DNA from: Mesobacillus foraminis
GTDB lineage: Bacteria > Bacillota > Bacilli > Bacillales > Cytobacillaceae
Reading direction: 5' to 3'
Assembly (NCBI RefSeq): GCF_004340465.1
Contig: NZ_SLVV01000004.1
Span: forward strand, 62,001-126,000
DNA: 64,000 nt
Program-made: the position numbers and the translations under genes
In this document: piece by piece, positions 47,946 to 55,721 of the stretch
Layout of the letters: each line of letters begins with the position of its first letter
How positions within the stretch are numbered: position 1 is the first letter of the stretch
The notes under the pieces: model-generated
What the model saw: only the letters and a program-made list of their open reading frames with translations
Told to the model about the DNA's origin: nothing
The model's database searches: none

Positions 47946-47972
47946 TTAGCACTCTCTTTCGGGGAGTGCCAA
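47946..47972 (-). promoter_or_regulatory. CIRCE operator (HrcA site) upstream of htpG
   Basis: On the + strand TTAGCACTC, nine bases, GAGTGCCAA. Only one base departs from the perfect CIRCE inverted repeat (TTAGCACTC-N9-GAGTGCTAA). It lies 43 bases before the htpG start and 9 bases downstream of the -10 box, the usual place for HrcA repression. Confidence 0.92.
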
Positions 47973-47980
47973 CCAATAAT

Positions 47981-48009
47981 TTAATATCATATTTTTAGAT
48001 AAGTGTCAA
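47981..48009 (-). promoter_or_regulatory. SigA promoter of htpG
   Basis: On the minus strand -35 TTGACA (48009-48004) and -10 TATTAA (47986-47981) are separated by 17 bases, directly upstream of the CIRCE element. Confidence 0.85.
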
Positions 48010-48098
48010 TAAATAATACAGGATCACTGACAACCTTCCGTCTGTGGTCCAGGTACGGCTTTTTTTGAACCTCTCCTGGTTTTGAATATGTACACCAG

Positions 48099-48848
48099 TT
48101 ATTCTTCATAGATCATTTTTCTGGTCATTCCACCATCGATGATAAGATTAACTCCTGTTACAAAATCATTCTCTTTAGAGGTCAAATACAAGCATGCCCG
48201 TGCGATGTCTTCTGGTTTCCCTACGCGTTTGGATAGATGCTGTTCATGGTCTGCCCCACGAAGGTTTGAATAATCACCGGTCTCGATCCATCCCGGTGAT
48301 ATCGCATTCACAGTTATCCTGTCTTCGCTTAATGAAGCTGCCAAGGCATGAGTCACTGCTACAATGCCTCCTTTAGTAGCTGCATAGCCCTCTGAATTCG
48401 GTTCAGACATTATGGCTCTTGTTGAAGCGATGTTCACAATTGAACCGCCTTCCTTGTTCTTTCGCATATATTTGGCAGCTTCCCGTGAGCCAAGAAAGAC
48501 ACTTCTTAGATTGGTATGGATAACATCGTCCCATTCCTCAATTGTGACTTCATACGGAGATTTAAATAGCCCTTTGCCTGCGTTATTAATTAAAATATCA
48601 ATATGGCCATATTTGTCATATGCTGTCTTCATTAAAAGGACGATATCGGGCTCCTTTCTTACGTCCGTAAGAACAAAAGCTGCTTTTCCGCCCTCCTCTT
48701 CAATGGCCGAAGCCGCCTTGTTCCCGCTTTCCTCTTCCAGGTCCGCTAAAATGACAGTAGCCCCCTTCTCTGCATAAAGCCGGGCGACTCCTTTTCCAAT
48801 ACCATTGGCAGCACCTGTTACGATCACGGTCTTATTTGTAAAATCCAT
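48099..48848 (-). CDS. SDR family oxidoreductase
   Basis: A 249-residue classical short-chain dehydrogenase. The cofactor loop is VIVTGAANGIGKGVARLYAEKG, then NNAG, a catalytic Ser in SIVNIASTRA, and the active-site Tyr-x-x-x-Lys in EGYAATKGGIVAVTHALA. The C-terminal LIIDGGMTRKM is standard. The acidic residue after the second strand (LADLEEE) suggests NAD rather than NADP. The substrate is unknown. A ribosome site (gaagggaagg) precedes the ATG. Confidence 0.88.
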   Translation of the reverse strand: MDFTNKTVIVTGAANGIGKGVARLYAEKGATVILADLEEESGNKAASAIEEEGGKAAFVLTDVRKEPDIVLLMKTAYDKYGHIDILINNAGKGLFKSPYEVTIEEWDDVIHTNLRSVFLGSREAAKYMRKNKEGGSIVNIASTRAIMSEPNSEGYAATKGGIVAVTHALAASLSEDRITVNAISPGWIETGDYSNLRGADHEQHLSKRVGKPEDIARACLYLTSKENDFVTGVNLIIDGGMTRKMIYEE

Positions 48849-48977
48849 GCCTTTTCACCTTCCCTTCATATTTCATTTAAAATAACATAAAAACAGAGAA
48901 TTTTATAATAGCTGGACTAATGCCGAATTGAAGCTGGAAAAAACGTAATTCAGTGTTCGGGCTAATTAGCGATTATA

Positions 48978-49346
48978 TTAAGAAAAGTTATCTTTCAGAG
49001 CTTTTCTAAGCAGCTGTTCACACCGGTCCAAATCTGCTTTGACAAGCTTTTTATAGGCTTTGGCTTCTTCTTTGTTTGCAATGGAGTAGACGGCAACTTC
49101 TTTATATTTTGAACCATCTTCTTTTATCTTTCGCCTGCTTAAAATGCCATCCTCAAGTAAATCATGCAATGCGCGGTAAACCTCTGAATGCTGGGGCTCA
49201 AAACCGAATGGCTTGAATGATTCTCGGAGCTCGTCCAATAGCTGCATGCCGTACCAGCGTTCTTTTTCGATACTGGTCAACAGATATAATTTTAAAAACG
49301 CACGCTGTTTAATAAGAAATCCTGTACTTTCTCTTTTTTCACCCAC
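48978..49346 (-). CDS. rtp: replication termination protein (Rtp)
   Basis: A 122-residue winged-helix protein that closely follows B. subtilis RTP along its whole length: STGFLIKQRAFLKLYLLTS, YGMQLLDELRESF, HSEVYRALHDLLEDGIL and LDRCEQLLRKALKDNF. RTP dimers bind Ter sites and stop replication forks in one direction. The GTG at 49346 is preferred (ggagg 8 bases upstream) and gives exactly the 122 residues of B. subtilis RTP; a GTG at 49355 lies inside the ribosome site. The position in the terminus region agrees with dif at 23.05 kb. RTP represses its own gene in B. subtilis via adjacent Ter sites. Confidence 0.88.
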   Translation of the reverse strand: MGEKRESTGFLIKQRAFLKLYLLTSIEKERWYGMQLLDELRESFKPFGFEPQHSEVYRALHDLLEDGILSRRKIKEDGSKYKEVAVYSIANKEEAKAYKKLVKADLDRCEQLLRKALKDNFS

Positions 49347-49449
49347 ATCATTCACCTCCAGATTTTAGAAAAGAAAAACATTACATACCAGGTTATTAGA
49401 TATCAAATAGTGAAAGATATGATAGAACTCGTTTTTAAAACACGGAATA

Positions 49450-49471
49450 TTCTAACTAATTTCTAACTAAT
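49450..49471 (+). repeat. tandem 11-bp repeat upstream of rtp
   Basis: ttctaactaat occurs twice in direct succession. The actaat part resembles one half of the Bacillus Ter consensus, and the repeat lies about 100 bases upstream of rtp, where Ter sites sit in B. subtilis. The other half of the consensus is not matched. Confidence 0.5.
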
Positions 49472-49591
49472 TATAACACAATGTGCAGATTACACACCAG
49501 TATATACCATTTCGCAGGCAGCTTAATTGCCATTTACGTCGGTAGATTTATTTTTTAAACTTTGATTATTGGGCGAGTGCAAAAATAAGAT

Positions 49592-49628
49592 GTATGTGTA
49601 TTTAGCACATTGTGCCAAATACACATAC
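49592..49628 (-). terminator. 37-base palindrome, probable terminator of flavin reductase gene
   Basis: Arms gtatgtgtattt and aaatacacatac (12 bp) plus inner gcac/gtgc around att. On the minus strand it is followed by atcttatttttgc, so it may end the gene at 49776. It is AT-rich and close to perfectly symmetric, so a protein-binding role, such as a terminus-related site near rtp, is possible. Confidence 0.5.
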
Positions 49629-49775
49629 CTCTTACCTCTACTCATACCTACTATGTTAAATTTAACCAGTAACTAGCTCCTACATAAGGCAACTAACGTC
49701 AAAACAATTCCGATTCAATTCATGATAGAGGAATCTTTTAATTTGGTAAAGATAAGAATGTTAAAAGTTTTGGAT

Positions 49776-50285
49776 TTAAGATTGCCGAGGATAAGCAGGC
49801 CAATGATCCGGGATGGTACCTATATTCCGGCTATAATACAATAATGGTTCTTTGTCTTCTGCCTTAAGGCCGATTACCTCACCCAAAAGAATTACATGAT
49901 CACCTGCATCGATTTGCTGGTCAGTTTTACATTCAAGTGTTCCTAATGAATCAGAAATGATTGGCAAACCATTAACAGAAAGCTCCCATTTCACCTTTGA
50001 GAACCGGTCAGGCTCCTTGCCGGCAAATGCCCAGCATGCATCTGCCTGTTCAGCAGAAAGTATGTGGACCGCAAACTTTTCTGCCTTCAAAAAGGCAGCG
50101 AAAGAGGAAAACCGTTTATCAAGACACCAAAGGATCAAGAGAGGCTCCAGAGATACAGAGGTAAAGGAATTAACTGTTAATCCTGTTGGAGTGCCATTCG
50201 CATCCAGGGTGGTCACAATGGTAACTCCTGTCGGATATTTCCCCATGATTCTTTTAAATTTATCAACCCTTTCATTTTTACTCAT
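49776..50285 (-). CDS. flavin reductase family protein
   Basis: A 169-residue FMN-binding split-barrel protein of the HpaC/flavin reductase-like family. It starts VDKFKRIMGKYPTGVTIVT and has the block GLTVNSFTSVSLEPLLILWCL that binds flavin, then FAVHILSAEQ and DHVILLGEVIGL. It would supply reduced FMN or FAD to a monooxygenase; no oxygenase partner is adjacent. aaggggga precedes the ATG. Confidence 0.88.
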   Translation of the reverse strand: MSKNERVDKFKRIMGKYPTGVTIVTTLDANGTPTGLTVNSFTSVSLEPLLILWCLDKRFSSFAAFLKAEKFAVHILSAEQADACWAFAGKEPDRFSKVKWELSVNGLPIISDSLGTLECKTDQQIDAGDHVILLGEVIGLKAEDKEPLLYYSRNIGTIPDHWPAYPRQS

Positions 50286-50435
50286 CCACTCTTCCCCCTT
50301 GTCTATATCCCATTTTATTTTGCATGCAACCCAAATCTGTTGAGTTTTATCTCCCTTCTCATCAATTTATGATTTATGCGGAAGAATCATTACGATTACG
50401 ACCAAGGAGGCATATGCACATGGATATTTATAGGA

Positions 50436-50474
50436 TGAAAAAAAGAACACACCAATGTTTAAAGTGTGTTCTTT
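50436..50474 (-). terminator. terminator after fabF
   Basis: On the minus strand aaagaacacac / gtgtgttcttt is followed by ttttca. It lies 9 bases after the stop. Confidence 0.85.
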
Positions 50475-50482
50475 GTATAATA

Positions 50483-51724
50483 TTAGTTCGTATATTTTTT
50501 AAAAATGAGTGAAACATTATGGCCGCCAAAACCTAAAGAATTGGACAGAACCACGTCAACCTGTCCCTCTTTTGAAGTATTTGGAATATAATCCAGGTCC
50601 AATTCCGGGTCAGGTGTTTCATAATTAATAGTAGGGGGCATGATCCCTTCCTTTATAGCTAAAAGTGAAAGCATCGCTTCAACTGCTCCAGCTGCACCCA
50701 GCATATGGCCCGTCATCGACTTTGTTGAACTAATGGAAAGTTTGTACGCATGCTCTCCAAAAATTTCTTTGATTGCCTGCGTTTCATATAGATCATTATA
50801 TGGTGTGCTTGTTCCGTGGGCGTTGATATAATCCACGGTTGATGGCTCCAGGCCTGCATCATTCAGTGCCAGGCTCATTGCCCGCTGAGCGCCCTCGCCC
50901 TGCGGAGCTGGAGCAGTGATGTGGTGGGCATCTCCTGTTGCACCGTAACCAACCATTTCTCCGTATATCTTTGCTCCACGTTTAAGTGCGTGTTCCAATT
51001 CTTCAAGAATCAGGATTCCTGCACCTTCTGCTATCACAAAGCCATCCCGGTTCTGATCGAACGGCCGGCTGGCTGTGGCAGGATCAGGGTTGGTAGATAA
51101 AGCTGTCATATTTGTAAATCCAGCTACCGTCATTTCCGTAATAGCAGCTTCCGTCCCTCCAGAAATCATAATATCAGCATCTCCGTTCTGGATGACCCGA
51201 AAAGCATCCCCAATGGAATTAGCTCCGGACGCACAGGCAGTCACTGAACAGTTATTGATCCCTTTCGCTCCCAGTTCGATGGATACACGGCCAGATGCCA
51301 TATCCGGAATGAACATTGGAATTGTGAAAGGATTAACACGGCGAGGACCTTTATCCATAAACCGTTTATGCTGGTCTTCAAACTCTCCTAAGCCGCCAAT
51401 CCCGGATCCGATCCAAACGCCGATACTTTCAGGAGAAACAGTTTCACCTACTTTCACTTCAGCATCACTGATAGCCATTCTGCTTGCCGCAACAGCAAAT
51501 TGTGTAAAACGGCCCATTCTTTTGGCTTCTTTTGCATCCATATATTTTTCAGGGGCAAAGTCTTTTACTTCACCCGCCAATCGAACATTATATCTTTCCG
51601 TATCGAACTTCGTTAAAGCTCCAATGCCTGATACGCCATTTTTAATATTTTCCCATGTAGTTAACGCATCATTTCCTGATGGAGTAACTGCCCCTATGCC
51701 TGTAACCACAACTCGTTTCTTCAT
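50483..51724 (-). CDS. fabF: beta-ketoacyl-ACP synthase II (FabF)
   Basis: A 413-residue condensing enzyme of fatty acid elongation. The Cys-His-His triad is Cys164 ([10 protein letters not shown]), His303 ([11 protein letters not shown]) and His340 ([12 protein letters not shown]). The length is standard. It is a single gene here, not next to fabH as in B. subtilis. A FapR-type box lies 28-44 bases upstream, so it should respond to malonyl-CoA. gggggagg precedes the ATG. Confidence 0.95.
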   Translation of the reverse strand: MKKRVVVTGIGAVTPSGNDALTTWENIKNGVSGIGALTKFDTERYNVRLAGEVKDFAPEKYMDAKEAKRMGRFTQFAVAASRMAISDAEVKVGETVSPESIGVWIGSGIGGLGEFEDQHKRFMDKGPRRVNPFTIPMFIPDMASGRVSIELGAKGINNCSVTACASGANSIGDAFRVIQNGDADIMISGGTEAAITEMTVAGFTNMTALSTNPDPATASRPFDQNRDGFVIAEGAGILILEELEHALKRGAKIYGEMVGYGATGDAHHITAPAPQGEGAQRAMSLALNDAGLEPSTVDYINAHGTSTPYNDLYETQAIKEIFGEHAYKLSISSTKSMTGHMLGAAGAVEAMLSLLAIKEGIMPPTINYETPDPELDLDYIPNTSKEGQVDVVLSNSLGFGGHNVSLIFKKYTN

Positions 51725-51751
51725 AATGCTTCCTCCCCCAAGAACCCCAAT

Positions 51752-51768
51752 TTATTACTAGGTATTAA
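51752..51768 (-). promoter_or_regulatory. FapR operator upstream of fabF
   Basis: On the minus strand TTAATACCTAGTAATAA matches 15 of 17 positions of the FapR consensus (TTAGTACCTRGTMYTAA). It lies 28 bases before the fabF ATG. FapR represses fatty acid genes until malonyl-CoA binds. Confidence 0.8.
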
Positions 51769-51982
51769 TATCATATAATAAGTAATTATACGCACTTTTT
51801 TTAAAAATAGAAAGAATAAACCCTGCCAAATCTGGCAAGTCCATTCAAGTTATACATATACATTCCTGTTTAGAGCTAATTTCACCATTATCAATGTTAA
51901 AGCCTAAATCTACAATTTCCCACGTTTTAGTTGATCAAATCCGCCTTAATAATTTCCATTAAGTTTTTAGGAGAATAAAGAA

Positions 51983-52029
51983 AAAATAAAATGAACAAGA
52001 AATTCAACTCTCCTTGTTCATTTTATTTT
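51983..52029 (-). terminator. 17-bp perfect hairpin terminator after the cytochrome gene
   Basis: Two perfect 17-base arms (aaaataaaatgaacaag and its complement) flank a 13-base loop. The repeat overlaps the stop codon of the cytochrome gene and runs into T-rich DNA on the minus strand. Confidence 0.85.
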
Positions 52030-53967
52030 GTATAGAGATAATAAATAAGAAATCAATTGATCTTGTTCCTCTTGGGAAAAACCTGTTGTTTGGTCAACCC
52101 AGTATTCATGCCCTTCTCCTGTCACATGCATGAGCTGCAAATCAGCGGACTTCCTATTAGCCTTTATCACTTTTTCTCTAAGCTGACTGTCAATTAAAGC
52201 TCTTAAACTGTTCTTTGGGTCAGGAAACATTCCTGTAGAAATCGTTCCGGGGACTCCAATGTCAGTCCGTGGATTTGCCCCGACTGCAACGCCCCCATCA
52301 TGCAAATAAGGCGCTGTCCAATATAAGCCGATCAGACTTGGAACCTTATATCCCCCCGAAGAGCCTTTAAGCCCAAAGGCAAGGCGGATCTGCTCAGGAT
52401 CCAAGTTATTGGTGGGCACCTTTATACGTTTTGGATTTTTAGGCAAAGGTACAGCAGTATCATATGTGTATATAATAGGGTCCGTTAAAAGGTTTTCAAC
52501 CACAGAAAAAGATTTAGCCCTTGAAGGCTCCGTTTTAATGGTTTCAGCAGGGACAATTTTATTGTTGGTCAACGCTTCGCCAGCATGGCAAGAAATACAT
52601 TTTGCCCTTTCAAAGACCTTTCTTCCGGACGCGATCGTCTCCTTCTCCACTCTAACCTTTGGTTTAGGGGGCTGGAGAGTATTCTGCCAGGCAGATACCC
52701 CATTGTTCTGTTGATAAAATTTATAATTTGGGCTGTTTGCAATCACTCCGCTGGGGGCGATAATTGAAACCTTCGGATAGGAAGGAAGTTCCACAGCCTG
52801 AAGTACACCAGCTGTATTGGGAGTTGGGTCGATTTTTTTAAAAAACGCGGACGGTTTCAAACCCTTTGAGGGCTTATACCGAAAATCTGAATTGGCAGCA
52901 TTCTGCAAAATCGTTCCCAGGTAAACCTCTTTGTCAATGCCGAATAATTCACTGCTAGCCTGAGACACTGTCGTGGCATCTGCATTTTGTGCATGGACAT
53001 TATTGCTGAACGTGCTAAGTCCATTAAAGGGGCCTGCCATTGCCATTCCGCTCCAGCTGTACGGGTGGTCTCTTAACGTGAACGAATCAGGTATTTGTAT
53101 AGGATTACTGATCAAATCAATGGTCGTATCAAAATTTCCCCTTGGCCATTTCACCAGGATGGAGTCCACTGCATTCTCCAGTTTCCCTGGGTCCGGCAAT
53201 GAAGCAGGTTCACCCTTGGAATCGATGATGGCCCGAGAGTTTTTCTGCATGTATTTTTTTATATTGCTGATCTCAGCGTGGGAAAAATAAGAGGCGGAAT
53301 TCGTTGAAAGAGCTAGCAGAAGACCCCCATTTAGATCGGAATTTGGGGCGCCCTCCACCACCTTATCTGTCTCGGGATCAAAGGAAGCGTGGCAGGCGGC
53401 ACAGCTGATTCCCACACGGACTCGTCCGTCGTGAACTGAAACAGGTAATCCTATCGGAACATAGGCTCCCTTTGCTACATCAATCCCTGTATCCACTTTT
53501 TCGCCTTTCTTAAAGGTTTTATCTCCTAAAGTAACATCCTCGGCCAGTTCCACACGCAAGTTGTTTGTTCCTTTACCTTTGAGGGCAAAAATGGCTTTCA
53601 TTACATTTCCGAGCGTAAATGGCCCATCTACCATACCAAGAATGTCAGTCAAAAATACCTCATTTCCAAATGTTTCTTCATAGAAGGTTTTCCTGCCAAG
53701 CTCCAATAGCTCCTTATCAATTTTCACGGCTCCATTTTCAGGAGATAGCTTTTCCCTTCCTTCTTGGGTTTTTGACAAAACCTTTGCCTGTTTGTCCGTA
53801 ATATATTCTCCCCAAAAATCGTAGCTGCTCCGTTTATTGGGCTGATAATCCATCAATTTTTCTTCTGGGGGTATGTAAGCATAATCAACGTCAAGAAGGT
53901 AAAATGTACCGAAACCTATAAATATCAGCAATAAAAAGCTCAGCCAAACCCAGCTTCTTTTTTTCAT
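52018..53967 (-). CDS. membrane-anchored two-haem cytochrome c, peroxidase-like
   Basis: A 649-residue protein with one N-terminal helix (8-26) and an outside domain carrying two CxxCH haem-binding motifs, CAACH (189-193) and CISCH (457-461). The C-terminal block YKVPSLIGLYWTAPYLHDGG is typical of the di-haem cytochrome c peroxidase/MauG group, which also includes rubber oxygenases (RoxA) of similar length. The redox substrate is unknown. The ATG at 53967 is used because agggagg lies 5 bases upstream and the helix follows. It is probably held on the outer face of the membrane. Confidence 0.82.
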   Translation of the reverse strand: MKKRSWVWLSFLLLIFIGFGTFYLLDVDYAYIPPEEKLMDYQPNKRSSYDFWGEYITDKQAKVLSKTQEGREKLSPENGAVKIDKELLELGRKTFYEETFGNEVFLTDILGMVDGPFTLGNVMKAIFALKGKGTNNLRVELAEDVTLGDKTFKKGEKVDTGIDVAKGAYVPIGLPVSVHDGRVRVGISCAACHASFDPETDKVVEGAPNSDLNGGLLLALSTNSASYFSHAEISNIKKYMQKNSRAIIDSKGEPASLPDPGKLENAVDSILVKWPRGNFDTTIDLISNPIQIPDSFTLRDHPYSWSGMAMAGPFNGLSTFSNNVHAQNADATTVSQASSELFGIDKEVYLGTILQNAANSDFRYKPSKGLKPSAFFKKIDPTPNTAGVLQAVELPSYPKVSIIAPSGVIANSPNYKFYQQNNGVSAWQNTLQPPKPKVRVEKETIASGRKVFERAKCISCHAGEALTNNKIVPAETIKTEPSRAKSFSVVENLLTDPIIYTYDTAVPLPKNPKRIKVPTNNLDPEQIRLAFGLKGSSGGYKVPSLIGLYWTAPYLHDGGVAVGANPRTDIGVPGTISTGMFPDPKNSLRALIDSQLREKVIKANRKSADLQLMHVTGEGHEYWVDQTTGFSQEEQDQLISYLLSLYKIK

Positions 53968-54060
53968 TTCTTCCTCCCTCTTGCGTTCGGTGAAAGTTCC
54001 GTATAAAAATAAACGATAAGTATTAAGAATTATCGTGCCCCAATTTATTGTTTTCATCCA

Positions 54061-54089
54061 TAAAAAAACCATTGTCCAATGACAATGGT
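54061..54089 (-). terminator. hairpin terminator upstream of the cytochrome gene
   Basis: On the minus strand accattgtc / gacaatggt with loop attg is followed by ttttttt. It may end the transcript of the zinc-ribbon gene at 54237, about 150 bases further up. Confidence 0.7.
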
Positions 54090-54236
54090 CATACTGCAGA
54101 CAAACTACATAGAAGTGTTTGCTTTTAAACTTGTTTAGCTCAGTTTGTTGACCCTGGTCAGGTCCGCTGGCGGCACCGTAAGCTCCTGAATGCTTAATTA
54201 TTTTCTTATACCTTTTAGTTTCAGAACTCTAGGCTT

Positions 54237-54380
54237 CTATTTTAGCTTTGCCATTCTATGTTTAATTGGCAGGCTGTAACAATCGTCGCAAACCCCATGA
54301 TTATCGATATATTCAGCCTCTTCGGTAATTTCCTTCTGGCATTCAGAGCAAATCCAATACTGAACAGTAACCTGCTCCAT
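54237..54380 (-). CDS. small zinc-ribbon-like protein
   Basis: A 47-residue protein with two CxxC pairs, WICSECQKEI and GVCDDCYSLP, spaced for one zinc ion, and a basic tail (KHRMAKLK). aaaggag lies about 9 bases before the ATG. Such tiny zinc-ribbon proteins are common in Bacillus and usually uncharacterised. No operon partner. Confidence 0.65.
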   Translation of the reverse strand: MEQVTVQYWICSECQKEITEEAEYIDNHGVCDDCYSLPIKHRMAKLK

Positions 54381-54812
54381 TCTACTCAACTCCTTTTATT
54401 AACAGGATTCGGCCGAATTTCCTGATTTCCTTCATAAATCACCATTTTATTTCTATTTTTGCAAGCATATGTTTAAAAAGTTTTAAAACTTTGGTCATAA
54501 TTTTTTCATATTTTCTCGTTATGATTAAGACATGAAAAGGACACCCATCCCTTTTCATATCGCCCCCCTTTTTTTATATAGATTGTACAGATCCGGCTTT
54601 AGGCCGGATTCTCTTTTTTTTGGCTCTGATAGGTCTTAATCCTGGTGTTTTTGCAACCATGCGAAGCCTTCCAGTCGGCATAAACAGCAGACTCGAATTA
54701 TAGATATTTTTTTCTGCTAGAGTCCTCGAGATTGACTTGTTGGGACGAAGCTCCCCTCATAAAAAAGAAGAGGTTAGAATAAAATCACCCATACCTCTCT
54801 TGCCAACATACT
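54381..54812. other. intergenic stretch between zinc-ribbon gene and 54852 gene
   Basis: About 430 bases without a supported protein gene. It holds a possible small RNA on the + strand (54531-54620) with a strong terminator. The remainder shows no repeats or frames with ribosome sites. Confidence 0.5.
54531..54620 (+). ncRNA. candidate small RNA with terminator
   Basis: Two hairpins in a row on the + strand: atgaaaagg / ccttttcat at about 54532-54560, then atccggc / gccggat-type pairing at about 54593-54611 followed by tctctttttttt, a good Rho-independent terminator. No + strand gene lies upstream for it to end. A -10 like TATGAT at 54520-54525 would start transcription near 54531, but no good -35 is seen. 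The evidence is structural only. Confidence 0.3.
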
Positions 54813-54837
54813 GAAAAAGCCGCCAGATTTGGCGGCT
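54813..54837 (-). terminator. terminator after the small gene at 54852
   Basis: On the minus strand agccgcc / ggcggct with loop aaatc is followed by ttttt. Confidence 0.85.
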
Positions 54838-54851
54838 CTCTCTCTTCCATA

Positions 54852-55055
54852 CTATTTTCCATTTGTTTGTTCAACTAATTTTTCCACGCAGGATATATGA
54901 GAAGGATTTACTTTTAGTGTCTGCTCACGGTCTAAATAGACTAGGCTGTTTTTTAAATCCTGATCAGGATTTATAAGCTCTTCCTCTAGCGCAGCAAAGC
55001 TTTGTGAATGAACAATATACTCTTTCCCACTGGCCATTGTGATTTTGAACTTCAT
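54852..55055 (-). CDS. small protein of unknown function
   Basis: A 67-residue protein starting MKFKITMASGKEYIVHSQS, probably a small beta-rich fold, with LDREQTLKVNPSHISCVEKL near the end. The layout resembles small phage-type or YpjP-like proteins that I cannot name. The ATG at 55055 is preferred because gggtgggag lies about 5 bases upstream, whereas an ATG at 55157 has no ribosome site. A terminator follows. Confidence 0.6.
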   Translation of the reverse strand: MKFKITMASGKEYIVHSQSFAALEEELINPDQDLKNSLVYLDREQTLKVNPSHISCVEKLVEQTNGK

Positions 55056-55163
55056 CTGATCTCCCACCCATTCTTCAATTTTATTTAATATGTATTTGAT
55101 TATATTATTCGATAAAAAGGCCTGGAAATCCTTCTTGAAGTGAAGAAAGCCCGTCATTTCGAG

Positions 55164-55655
55164 TTAAATCTGAGTTTTTTTCAGATAATCTTCTATAATT
55201 TGATTATATTCTTTGAAGTGTTTTTCCCAGATTTCCTGTGGGTGACTGAATTCTTTCCCGTCAAGCAAAGTCTCAATGACATCAAGACAGACATGCCAAC
55301 CCGCCAGGTCCCTGGGTGTATGGCTTGTGATTCCATTGAGCTTTTCATTCATGACGAGCTTGCAGCCTTCCAGGTGTTGTTCTAGCTCAAATCTCACCTT
55401 GTCCTCACCCCATGTATATTCAAGGATAAAAGGTGCTTCAAGATCTAGTATTTTCATTTCTTCGAAGGTTCCATCCTGCATATCGAATTTAATAACGCCA
55501 TCTTTACGAAGGTCTTCGATACTTAGTTCAGGAAACCATTTTTTCAGCTGGGCATTTTCAGTAAGCATGGACCATACCTTTTCTATCGGATGGTTGATGT
55601 AACGTTCAAATCTTGCCGTGAAGCCTGTTTTATCTTTTGTTAAACATGCGGCCAC
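55164..55655 (-). CDS. SRPBCC (AHSA1-like) domain protein
   Basis: A 163-residue START/Bet v1-like protein. It has FERYINHPIEKVWSMLTE at the N-terminus, the FPELSIEDLRKDG turn and the AGWHVCLDVIETLLDGKE helix, all typical of the AHSA1-like branch that binds hydrophobic ligands. The GTG start at 55655 lies 8 bases after aggagg. It follows the Sec-peroxiredoxin gene by 66 bases in the same direction and could be co-transcribed. Ligand unknown. Confidence 0.82.
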   Translation of the reverse strand: MAACLTKDKTGFTARFERYINHPIEKVWSMLTENAQLKKWFPELSIEDLRKDGVIKFDMQDGTFEEMKILDLEAPFILEYTWGEDKVRFELEQHLEGCKLVMNEKLNGITSHTPRDLAGWHVCLDVIETLLDGKEFSHPQEIWEKHFKEYNQIIEDYLKKTQI

Positions 55656-55721
55656 CTGTCGTTCCTCCTCTATTAAAAGCTCTCCCTTTTATAAAACTTC
55701 CACATTACGTGCAAATTTCCT

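Noticed and set aside
49640-49670. Strict Ter site (ctatgtac-type core)
   Set aside because: The closest sequences have wrong core bases or spacing, so none is annotated as Ter.
50414-50512. 32-codon + strand frame behind aaggagg
   Set aside because: It runs through the fabF terminator and antisense to the fabF end, with an unconvincing composition.
54130-54175. Short match (ggtcaggtccg) to the SRP RNA core
   Set aside because: The following ggaaggaagcagc part of the SRP core is absent, so the match is too short to be an SRP RNA.
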